From the NCBI GenBank assembly GCA_028822955.1, contig JAPKCL010000006.1:1-28223 (forward strand): a stretch of DNA of 28,223 nucleotides, given 5' to 3'. Position numbers and translations under genes: made by a program. Origin of the DNA: Candidatus Poseidoniaceae archaeon. Its GTDB lineage: Archaea > Thermoplasmatota > Poseidoniia > Poseidoniales > Poseidoniaceae. Positions 14,816-22,825 of the stretch are shown one piece after another. The notes under the pieces are model-generated. The model was not told the origin of the DNA and ran no database searches. It worked only from the letters and a program-made list of their open reading frames with translations. Position 1 is the stretch's first letter, and every line of letters begins with the position of its first letter.

Positions 14816-17800
14816 TCAGGAATCATTACCGGCCAAGACCGATACAAGAGAAGATTGCTCAGCCTTTCGGTCCAAGACATCTTGTCGACGTCCACGTCCA
14901 ACGAGGTAAACCACGCCGAACAATGCGAGTGTTAGCAGAATCACTGCAAATGGAAGGGCCGTCTTACCGACAACTTCTCCTGCAACGTCCAAAATACCGC
15001 CAGTTGATTGTAACTCATTCTCAACACGCTTGATGTTATCACCTTCTTGCGTTTCCACGATAGAATTGGAAGGGTCAACAATGACATAGACGCCGTGACT
15101 ACCTGCAGATACTGGGTAGAGAAGAACCAGTTCGATTTCCTTGTAATCTTCGGAATTGTCAGGTGCAAGAAGAGCTCCGATGACTTGACGCATGACGATA
15201 TTTTCATCATCGCATCCATTCTTCTTAATTTCATTAAGCGTATCAATATCGGAATCCGGATATTCGCACAATACAATTTCAATATCGGTCGCATGCGTGT
15301 TTCCATTGTTTTGTAGAACAACACGTATTGGGATAGTTGTATCAACATCGCCTGTGAAATCAGATGCAGTCACTTCAGAAATAACCAAGTTTGGAGCGCG
15401 TAGTCGAAGTGTGACTATGAATTCATTCGTATCAAGACTCTCAGCAGCCCAGGATGGTGAATCATCATGGTCACCATCTTCAAGCATGTTGCCCATCTTT
15501 GAAACGACCTTGAGACCAATACTTCGGGTATCGAGTTTTGCTGATGGTGCAATCTTCACAATAGCAACGACAGGGTAGGTCGTGTAAGGGTCCATCATTG
15601 GCATGAAATAACGTTCTTCTGATTCGAGGTAAACACAACGATCACTCAAATCTGCAAAGACTGTTGCAGGATCGATTGATGCGTCTTCGTCTCCAGTGAT
15701 TATAGCGATTGATTCAACCGTTTCACATTCTTCTTCGGTTGTCAAATCAGTTCCAATTTGCTTCACCAAGCGCCATTCGACAGCCCAGCCATCAAGTGCG
15801 CCCATTCCAGGCAACTCATTCCAAATCAATGCTTCACCATCACGGCTAGCAGTGTGGTTGTTGAGAGTTGGCCAATCAGGAACGTTTCCATTATTGGTGA
15901 TGTTCAATTCGAAACGAACAATGCGCCCAGGGGCTGAAGTCTTGATGGCGTTATCGACTGTTGAATCCATGCTGATTTGCATGTCATAGAATTCCTGCAC
16001 ATAGACTGGGATAGTCTGTGTGTAGCGTAGTCGAGTAAGTCGACCACTGGCATCAGGATATGATTCTTCAGAGAAGGTTTGGAAGACAACCATGTATACG
16101 CCTGCTTCAACTTGGGCTGGCACATTCATGTTAATTTCAAAGATTTGGTCGGTATCTCGGGACAGTTCCTTGAGAGTTTCACGAGGGACGTCGATGTCCC
16201 AGATGACGTCGACACCTGCTGGGTCAGTTACTCGAGCAAGTCGATAATCGAACCGATCAGGCCCGTTACCAAGGTTCGTGACCGTGGTTGTTAGACTGAT
16301 TTGTTGACCTGGATTCACTGGGAGGACTTCCTGCCCATTGAGTGTCATCATATCTTCATCAGCGATATCAGCACTGGCAACCAGAGAGTACACGTGGTTG
16401 ACATTGGTTGAAAGAATCTTAGAGGCTGAAATTCGTGGATATCCGTCAAGGTATGCTTTGAGAATTACTGCGGGTCCAAGACCTGCAGAGGCACCGGTTG
16501 GAGCACAAACTTCTACGCCAACTTCGTAAGTGACGTATTCTGCACCAGGTGGAAGTGTCCAAGCTCTTGGTTCACTCATATCGACTGAATTACCGCCAGG
16601 GGCATTAGAAAAGTCAAGGGTCAAAACCCAGTTTTCGACTCTCCATGCATCCATCGAAATGGTATCTGGTTTCACATCAGGCGCACCTGGGGTGACAAAT
16701 ATCAAATTGCCGGAATCGAAATTCTTAGTGACATCAATTGGGTAGGTCACACATTCTCCAGGATCTACGTATTCACTGGTGTCAAATATTTCCATGACGA
16801 TATTTCCAGTCGAACGAATGGATACGAATACTCCGAGTTCGAGAACATCGTAGGTTCCTTTTTCGATTGACTTAATCGGTTCGCCTTCCGACCAACCTTT
16901 GAGATAAATCACAAACGCACCCGGATCTTCAGATGTAGGGACAAGGACTTCGAGGTTTTTCGTCACTGACTGTCCAGGGTCTAATTCAACACTGGTCGGG
17001 AAGTTAACTGCCCAGTTAAACGGCAAAAGCCATTCTTGTTGGCCTTCCAAGGTGTAAGGGTCCCAGAAGATAAATCGATCATTGACGTTACCTGTATTGG
17101 TAATGGTGATGGAGAAAATCGCTGTTTGCCCTTGTTCAACATCAGCCATACTGTGCGAAGTATCGAGATTTATTCCGTGCACTACGTCCATAAGCGTACG
17201 AGTGATAATGTCGGATTGAATCGCTGGATCTTTGTACGATTTCGCAGTTACAGTGATATCTGCAAGTTGGTCTGCATCAGCTTGGTAAACAGATGGAGCA
17301 CGAATACGCATGTAGAACCTGATATCTTCGCCACCTTCGAGGAAGATGGCCGTATCTGGCATAATGGTCGTATGGTTGTCGGCAAAGAACAATGTCGCTG
17401 TCCAATTCTGAGGGACTCCAGAGATATTGAGTCCGAATGTGTCGGCGACGAGATCTTTTGGACCTGGTGTTGAATTGTTCATTGTCATGTTGTAGATGGT
17501 TTGTTCACCCGGTTCAATCACGTGATAGAACGTTTCTCCGTCTTGGAATTCAACATCGACTTGACCGGTGAGAACGTGTGAATAACAAATCGTAAAGCGA
17601 TTGTTATTGGCCTCTTCACTGCACTTGTTGGTATCTGACCAAGCAATATGCGCGCCGCTTCCTAAGTCATTGGAGAATGCTGGAGGCATTCCTATACTCG
17701 GTTGACTGCCAGAATTTGGACCAAGTTTGTTACTTGCCCACGAAGTGACTGCAACTGTGTCCCAAGGGTCTAATGCAGTAATACCAGGCCCAGTAAGGTC

Positions 17801-19903
17801 GGTAGAATTCAAACGGGTGTAACGGATTTCTTCATCTGCTGTTGCATTTCCTGAATCAACCCAAGCAATGTGGATATTGTTTTGATCATCGGTCAAAAGA
17901 GCAGGGAACACAGAGTTACCACCGAATGGGCGGTTACCAGGGAGTCCTGAGTTGCCTTCGACGTTTGAGATTGGTGTGTCTTGAATCTTCTTAATTGCGT
18001 AAGTGGAAAGACCTTGGTCTGCTCCATCAAAAGCACCTGCGCCTTGCAAGCGGAGTTTGGTGTAATAGACTTCGTAATTTACGCCCTTTTCGAAACCATA
18101 GTTTCGGCCGTCCATCCAAGCAATGTGCGTATTGCCTTTCATGTCCACGCCAATCGAAGGGTGGAAGGAGTAAGCGTCGTCGATGGTCACTCGGGTGTCG
18201 TTGACAACAACAAGGTGGCCGTCTGAGCCAGCACCGGTGTCTTCGGCGTATGCACCGCCAACGATTGAATGGCCAGTTGCGCCAGGAACCCATGTAGGGT
18301 CGTTGTTCATCTTACCATATGGATCAAGAACAGACATGTAGATTTCACGGGAGTTGTTGGTCGAGATGTAGACCATTGCTTCGACCAGGAGGGCCATTGC
18401 GTTGCTACCGCCAGTACCTGAAGGGAATTCGTAGGCTTGACCGCCGGAATCGGAACTGCGGAGAGTATTACCTGGGCAGTTACGGGTAGAAGTTGAAACA
18501 ACACTGTTCGGGCATTGAACCAAATCCATGAAGTGGGATTGAATGTTTCCAGCGCCACCGTAGCCTTGACCGTAAAGACCGACTGGAATAACACCAGCAA
18601 TGATACAGTTGTCGTGAGCCTCTTCAATAGAAGTCAAATCATCTGCTTGTTGAGATGGGTCACCGTCTTTTGGACCTTCATCGGAAACTGGGATGACAAT
18701 CTTCGTTGCATTCGGATTCCACTTGTGGTCGTCCTGAGTAGGAGGGTTGCCCGGAACGTTGCCAGATGCATCTTTCCAGGATAAGCAGGCCCAGTTACTT
18801 CCAGGGCCCCAATCTTCACCGGAGTATCCGGAGTAGGTGTTGCCGTTGTAAACAGTACCTGGCAACTTGCGAATTCCACCGGAATCGTCGCCTGGGAATT
18901 GTCCAAGGGCAGTTGCTCGAGGGCCAGCATTTTGGTTGTATCCTGCACAGTTGCCTGAGCTTGCTGCACTCGGGAGTGTGTTTCCGAGTCCGTAAATTGT
19001 TTCGTAAACGGTCATGTTTGCAGTTTCAAGCATTGGCTTAATACCTTGGAAATATCCGCCAGAAGCAAAGTTTCCACCGTAAACCACTGTGCAGATATCT
19101 GCCCACTCAGAATACATCGAACCAGATGTGTCGACAATGAAGTTCAATTCGACCTTTCCACCACGGGTATCATCCCAAGCGATTTGGACGTAATCATTCG
19201 CATCGACAACGATGTCGGGGTGGCCTTTGTGTCCAATGATCGGTGTAAGCAATGTGTCATCGAAGTTGGTGATGACAGAGCCTGAACTGATGTCAGGGCT
19301 GAGCATGGAGTAGTAGATTTGAGGTTGGTTGAAGAAACGACCTAACTCATCATAGGAATCTTCCCAAGCAATGTGAACGCCGCCTTGGCTGTCAATATCA
19401 ATTGCTGGCCAATCTCGGTTTTGAGCACGGCTTGAAACAATGTGGTCGTTGATGGCAGAGAGCGTCCCGTCGTCAGAAGCGGAACCGTCCATTGCAGCTG
19501 CCCATGGATTGAGGACAGTATAGAGGATTTTGTGTTGACCCGACTTGTCAGCCCACACAACGTGCACTTTGTCGTTATCATCGACGACCAAATCCGGGTG
19601 CCAGATCTTGTGAAGTCCAGGATTTGTGATTTGAGTCATATCAATCAATGTCTCGCCACGTGGAGAAATCATTGAATAGTATAGATGGAGATTGTTTCGT
19701 GCCCAAACAACGTGGACGTTTCCTTCGCTGTCAGAACCGACTGCTGCTTGCGTATCTGCAGAAGTTCCACCGTCGACGATTTGAATCGCCTCGGTGATGA
19801 CAACAGTATTTGCTGTGGCGGTAAGGGTTGTCAAGAACAACGTCGAAAGGACGGAGAGCAACATAATCGATACAAGACTGACTGACTTAATTTTTTGACC
19901 CAT
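14816..19903 (-). CDS. giant membrane-anchored surface protein: seven-bladed propeller with inserted VWA domain, then Ig-like/CARDB domains
   Basis: The 1695-aa protein has a signal peptide (about 1-32). Seven motifs of the form H-V/I-V/A-W-x-D occur at about 64-69, 114-119, 177-182, 240-245, 593-598, 678-683 and 752-757, each followed by a strand such as IYYSMLSP or VYYTKLRL. They indicate a seven-bladed beta-propeller. A VWA domain with the metal site DTSGS (258-262) fills residues ~250-516, inside blade 4; the blade resumes at REIYMSVLDP (519-528). From ~780 to 1500 about five Ig-like beta domains follow (TNTGNV, TNLGNG and TNNGNV signatures of NEW3-type modules). A CARDB domain occupies ~1503-1628. 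One transmembrane helix (1648-1668) with a basic stop-transfer GRGRR and a short cytoplasmic tail ends the protein. It is probably an S-layer-associated adhesin or binding protein. The ligand is unknown. Confidence 0.9.
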   Translation of the reverse strand: MGQKIKSVSLVSIMLLSVLSTLFLTTLTATANTVVITEAIQIVDGGTSADTQAAVGSDSEGNVHVVWARNNLHLYYSMISPRGETLIDMTQITNPGLHKIWHPDLVVDDNDKVHVVWADKSGQHKILYTVLNPWAAAMDGSASDDGTLSAINDHIVSSRAQNRDWPAIDIDSQGGVHIAWEDSYDELGRFFNQPQIYYSMLSPDISSGSVITNFDDTLLTPIIGHKGHPDIVVDANDYVQIAWDDTRGGKVELNFIVDTSGSMYSEWADICTVVYGGNFASGGYFQGIKPMLETANMTVYETIYGLGNTLPSAASSGNCAGYNQNAGPRATALGQFPGDDSGGIRKLPGTVYNGNTYSGYSGEDWGPGSNWACLSWKDASGNVPGNPPTQDDHKWNPNATKIVIPVSDEGPKDGDPSQQADDLTSIEEAHDNCIIAGVIPVGLYGQGYGGAGNIQSHFMDLVQCPNSVVSTSTRNCPGNTLRSSDSGGQAYEFPSGTGGSNAMALLVEAMVYISTNNSREIYMSVLDPYGKMNNDPTWVPGATGHSIVGGAYAEDTGAGSDGHLVVVNDTRVTIDDAYSFHPSIGVDMKGNTHIAWMDGRNYGFEKGVNYEVYYTKLRLQGAGAFDGADQGLSTYAIKKIQDTPISNVEGNSGLPGNRPFGGNSVFPALLTDDQNNIHIAWVDSGNATADEEIRYTRLNSTDLTGPGITALDPWDTVAVTSWASNKLGPNSGSQPSIGMPPAFSNDLGSGAHIAWSDTNKCSEEANNNRFTICYSHVLTGQVDVEFQDGETFYHVIEPGEQTIYNMTMNNSTPGPKDLVADTFGLNISGVPQNWTATLFFADNHTTIMPDTAIFLEGGEDIRFYMRIRAPSVYQADADQLADITVTAKSYKDPAIQSDIITRTLMDVVHGINLDTSHSMADVEQGQTAIFSITITNTGNVNDRFIFWDPYTLEGQQEWLLPFNWAVNFPTSVELDPGQSVTKNLEVLVPTSEDPGAFVIYLKGWSEGEPIKSIEKGTYDVLELGVFVSIRSTGNIVMEIFDTSEYVDPGECVTYPIDVTKNFDSGNLIFVTPGAPDVKPDTISMDAWRVENWVLTLDFSNAPGGNSVDMSEPRAWTLPPGAEYVTYEVGVEVCAPTGASAGLGPAVILKAYLDGYPRISASKILSTNVNHVYSLVASADIADEDMMTLNGQEVLPVNPGQQISLTTTVTNLGNGPDRFDYRLARVTDPAGVDVIWDIDVPRETLKELSRDTDQIFEINMNVPAQVEAGVYMVVFQTFSEESYPDASGRLTRLRYTQTIPVYVQEFYDMQISMDSTVDNAIKTSAPGRIVRFELNITNNGNVPDWPTLNNHTASRDGEALIWNELPGMGALDGWAVEWRLVKQIGTDLTTEEECETVESIAIITGDEDASIDPATVFADLSDRCVYLESEERYFMPMMDPYTTYPVVAIVKIAPSAKLDTRSIGLKVVSKMGNMLEDGDHDDSPSWAAESLDTNEFIVTLRLRAPNLVISEVTASDFTGDVDTTIPIRVVLQNNGNTHATDIEIVLCEYPDSDIDTLNEIKKNGCDDENIVMRQVIGALLAPDNSEDYKEIELVLLYPVSAGSHGVYVIVDPSNSIVETQEGDNIKRVENELQSTGGILDVAGEVVGKTALPFAVILLTLALFGVVYLVGRGRRQDVLDRKAEQSSLVSVLAGNDS

Positions 19904-19945
19904 AAATACACATCCAAAGTGATACTGAAAAAAAGCACACCCTCA

Positions 19946-19985
19946 TGCTACTTAATAGCAACTCTTTCAAGTCATTTTTTAAATT
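19946..19985 (-). promoter_or_regulatory. promoter of the giant surface protein
   Basis: On the minus strand AATTTAAAAAAT (19974-19985) is a good TATA box, placing initiation near 19955. The inverted repeat TGCTA-CTTAA-TAGCA (19946-19960) lies at that point, so it could be an operator over the start site. The leader would be about 50 nt. Confidence 0.5.
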
Positions 19986-20012
19986 CCGAGAAGAGGTCCC
20001 GGGATCGAGGGA

Positions 20013-20660
20013 TTAAGCCCATTCCGAAGGGTCAAAACCAGAGCCAAAAGACATCTTTTCATCGAATTCTATTTCGTGATGTGTCGACTGGTCCGGGCCT
20101 TCGTTTGATACTGGAGAAATATCTTTTCCTTCCTGTTTGGCTTTCACCCAATCATCGACCGGTCCAGGTTTTCCGATACCGGGGCCATGTGTGAATTTAA
20201 TCTCATGAATTATTCCAAGTTTAGCAAGCCATAATCTTCGGAGTGTGTGCATAAATTCGTTTTTACTCAAGCCGTCAAACCAAAGAGGTAAACTGACGTT
20301 AAAGGCTTGAAGAGGTCCGATTTTCTGATCGCCTTGGTGGCCCATGTGGATTCCCCAGTCAACACTGGTACGGATCAATTGGAGACGAACATCATGTATC
20401 CATTCCAACCATGTGTCATTATTTTCATTCATATGGGTCGCCATTTCCTTTTGCTGGCCTTCATCAACTCGAGTCATACTGGAAACGGCAACAAGGTCTC
20501 GGCCTTTTGGAATGACAACGGCAAACATGTGACCTTGAGGGCCCTGAGGATAACGAATGAGCAGGTGGATTTCTGCGCGTGGATCTTTTTGCTCTTTTGC
20601 AACAAGTCGCTCTTGTTCGACCCATTTACGGATTTTGAGAATCACTTCCTCACTCGCCAT
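20013..20660 (-). CDS. DUF2299-like archaeal protein
   Basis: The protein is 215 aa from ATG 20660. A GTG five codons earlier at 20675 is possible but overlaps the GAGGAG ribosome site. The first ~150 residues (EEVILKIRKWVEQERLVAKE, then KDPRAEIHLLIRYP and MFAVVIPKGRDLVAV) have the helix-then-antiparallel-strand pattern I associate with DUF2299, an archaeal family with a YbjN/type III chaperone-like fold and no known function. This assignment is from memory of the pattern. The C-terminal ~60 residues are polar and probably disordered. It lies 48 nt after the acyltransferase gene on the same strand, the last gene of the probable operon. Confidence 0.7.
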   Translation of the reverse strand: MASEEVILKIRKWVEQERLVAKEQKDPRAEIHLLIRYPQGPQGHMFAVVIPKGRDLVAVSSMTRVDEGQQKEMATHMNENNDTWLEWIHDVRLQLIRTSVDWGIHMGHQGDQKIGPLQAFNVSLPLWFDGLSKNEFMHTLRRLWLAKLGIIHEIKFTHGPGIGKPGPVDDWVKAKQEGKDISPVSNEGPDQSTHHEIEFDEKMSFGSGFDPSEWA

Positions 20661-20708
20661 GATAAGCGGAAGCACTCCTCTCGTTTGAAGAACACCCTTT
20701 TTGAAATC

Positions 20709-22331
20709 TTACAGTTTATCCATTTCTGTGTGAAGGTTTTTCAATGCTCCGCGTAGATTTTGACTGTTCGTTTTATTGAATTTCAAACGGCGAAGAGCAC
20801 GTTGAAAGTCACACCAATCATCCCATAACAGCGTAGATGTTCTTCCGCTGAACCAAAAACACGGTAGAAGCGCAACGAGGAACGTACCCATTGCCGCAGT
20901 CACATGTAGAGAAGAGGAGCCGTATATCGAATACCAATCGAAACCAAGAAGAGATTCTACGGAGTCATGGTTCATGTGTTCAATTCCTAATGCTCCAAGT
21001 GCCATAAAAGGCCAAAACATCAACGAACCAAACATTGCTGCGAGAAACTGGTACGAAGTTCGGGCATCAACGCCTTCATCTGTTGAATCTCCGAGAAGCC
21101 TTCCAATCGCAATTTGAGGAGTAAAACAGAACAAGAACATCGGCAATAAAGCCAATAAGAAAGGTAATCTTGCCAACTTTTGCATAATCCGCAAAGGACG
21201 AACCTTGCGTAAATCAGTACCAGATGCATTGAGGTCTCGCCCGTCTAATTGCTGTGCTTGCAGTAATCCAGAAACGGCTTTAGCAGGATGAATAGCTGGA
21301 CTTGTGATGGCTGGTAATTCAGAATTGTCAATTATGTGTTCACTGGGAAAAGGTGGCTGTAACAAGGTGCGGAAAGCCCGTGCAGCTTCGACTTCTTGCT
21401 TCCATGACTGAAGAGGTTGGTTAGTTCTTCGCGACTCAACATGACCCAAAATATGGAGGGCATGGTTTTCATCCCAATCAGAGGTATTTGGAGTCAAGGG
21501 TGTGAGTTGGAGGCGCAAAGCATCTCGAAGTGCATAGACATTTTCGGCAGCAGGTTCAACCCAATTTCCTTCGGCAACTGCTTCAACAAGGTCGTTTGGG
21601 ATGTCTTCAGGTTGAATGAAGTGGGGTGGGGCGTATTCAATCCAGACGTCTGTTCGGAAATGATCTCGTCTCCTAAAATGTAATCCGGTTGGCACCACTG
21701 CTGGAATCGGTTTACCCTCTGCTTTCGCAATAGCTGCAGCAGCAAAAACAGTACGGAATGGTCCTGTTCGAAAACGCAACATGGATGAATCATTATGGCT
21801 GGTACCTTCGGGAAACAACACACATCCGAAACCTGCTGAAATCCCTTGAGCAAGCATGAGCAAGGAACGGCCATTGATTTGTGTTGCTTCTTCTTCACTG
21901 CACCCGCCTCGCAAAAGTTCTGCCTTTCGAACTACAGGCTGTACTGCCAGCTTCCGAGTCCACCATCCGAGAAGTGGGCGAGTTACCAAGTCATGGCGGC
22001 CGCCCATTACGAAATTGTTTGGATGTTTGAGTACAATTTGCAGTGGGTCCATGAGGCCATTTGTGTGCCAGGAACAGCAGAGATTGCCGCGGTCAAGAGG
22101 TAATGTTTCGACGCCTGTGACTTCACTGGTCCGGAACTGAACCGCTAGGATTCGTCGAGCAATCCAAAAAGCAATGTTTGACCAAATGAACGAGCCAGGA
22201 GTGTTGCCGTCGAATGATGGCATTGGTGTGGACAATAATTTATCCATTTTCATCTTCGTTGCCGACTTTGAGAGTATTGGCAAATCTTCACCGTGATGGT
22301 CTGTTTTCGTTGGTTCTTGTGTATTGGTCAA
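20709..22331 (-). CDS. glycerol-3-phosphate acyltransferase-like protein (SCT1/GPT2-type PlsC domain)
   Basis: The 540-aa protein has a PlsC-type acyltransferase domain (about 60-280): SWHTNGLMDPL with His89 and Asp95 separated by five residues, and LFPEGTSHNDSSMLRFRTG (172-190). The H-x5-D spacing and the FPEGxSH block resemble the yeast Gpt2/Sct1 group rather than bacterial PlsC (H-x4-D). The family moves an acyl chain to glycerol-3-phosphate or a similar acceptor. Residues ~385-515 contain about three transmembrane helices. The start is TTG. It is supported by a strong GAGGTGAT site three bases upstream and by a 4-base overlap with the HIT gene stop. The domain is clear; the substrate is inferred. 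Confidence 0.88.
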   Translation of the reverse strand: MTNTQEPTKTDHHGEDLPILSKSATKMKMDKLLSTPMPSFDGNTPGSFIWSNIAFWIARRILAVQFRTSEVTGVETLPLDRGNLCCSWHTNGLMDPLQIVLKHPNNFVMGGRHDLVTRPLLGWWTRKLAVQPVVRKAELLRGGCSEEEATQINGRSLLMLAQGISAGFGCVLFPEGTSHNDSSMLRFRTGPFRTVFAAAAIAKAEGKPIPAVVPTGLHFRRRDHFRTDVWIEYAPPHFIQPEDIPNDLVEAVAEGNWVEPAAENVYALRDALRLQLTPLTPNTSDWDENHALHILGHVESRRTNQPLQSWKQEVEAARAFRTLLQPPFPSEHIIDNSELPAITSPAIHPAKAVSGLLQAQQLDGRDLNASGTDLRKVRPLRIMQKLARLPFLLALLPMFLFCFTPQIAIGRLLGDSTDEGVDARTSYQFLAAMFGSLMFWPFMALGALGIEHMNHDSVESLLGFDWYSIYGSSSLHVTAAMGTFLVALLPCFWFSGRTSTLLWDDWCDFQRALRRLKFNKTNSQNLRGALKNLHTEMDKL

Positions 22332-22768
22332 AGTATCACCTCTTGTAGATTCATAGAAAGTGTGCGCAAGGCACCATGGTCTGCTTCCTCACCCATTGGT
22401 GGGGCGTTTGGCCACATAGCCTGTAAGGTGGAGCCGCCATCGTCAGAATGACGAGGAATGACGTGCACGTGCACGTGAGGGACTTCTTGTCCTGCGAATG
22501 GGCCATCGTGGATGCATACGGTGAAATCCTCTGTTTCAAAATGCTTGGAGAGAATGAGTTGTACTTCAACTACGCCGGCAAATAAAGCATCTCTCGAAGC
22601 TGAAGAAAGTTCCGAAAGGTGTTGTACGCTTTGCTTTGGAATAACAAGAGTATGTCCTTCTCGACGCGGAAAAATATCCAAGAATGAATACCATAATTCA
22701 TCTTCAGCAACTTTGTGAGATGGAAGGGTTCCATTCAAAATTTGGTCGAACAAGGTTGGCTCGGCCAT
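22328..22768 (-). CDS. HIT-family nucleotide hydrolase
   Basis: The protein is 146 aa from the ATG at 22768; an upstream ATG at 22786 is less likely. It carries the histidine triad His98-Val-His100-Val-His102 in VPHVHVHVIPR, with His100 the expected nucleophile. The N-terminal strands FLDIFPRREGHTLVIPK and the DFTVCIHDGPFAGQ segment are typical of the Hint/HinT-Fhit group. Members hydrolyse nucleoside phosphoramidates or dinucleoside polyphosphates. No membrane part is seen, so it is cytoplasmic. Its stop overlaps the acyltransferase start (TTGA), indicating coupled translation. The flavoprotein stop is 57 nt upstream on the same strand. Confidence 0.95.
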   Translation of the reverse strand: MAEPTLFDQILNGTLPSHKVAEDELWYSFLDIFPRREGHTLVIPKQSVQHLSELSSASRDALFAGVVEVQLILSKHFETEDFTVCIHDGPFAGQEVPHVHVHVIPRHSDDGGSTLQAMWPNAPPMGEEADHGALRTLSMNLQEVIL

Positions 22769-22825
22769 AGCATTCCTAAATGGCATCCCTTTTCAGTAGT
22801 TCACCAAAATCTTGATGATTTCGAA

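Noticed and set aside
17036..17473. 145-codon plus-strand frame inside the giant surface protein gene
   Set aside because: It is antisense to a continuous, well-structured beta-domain protein and has no recognisable content.
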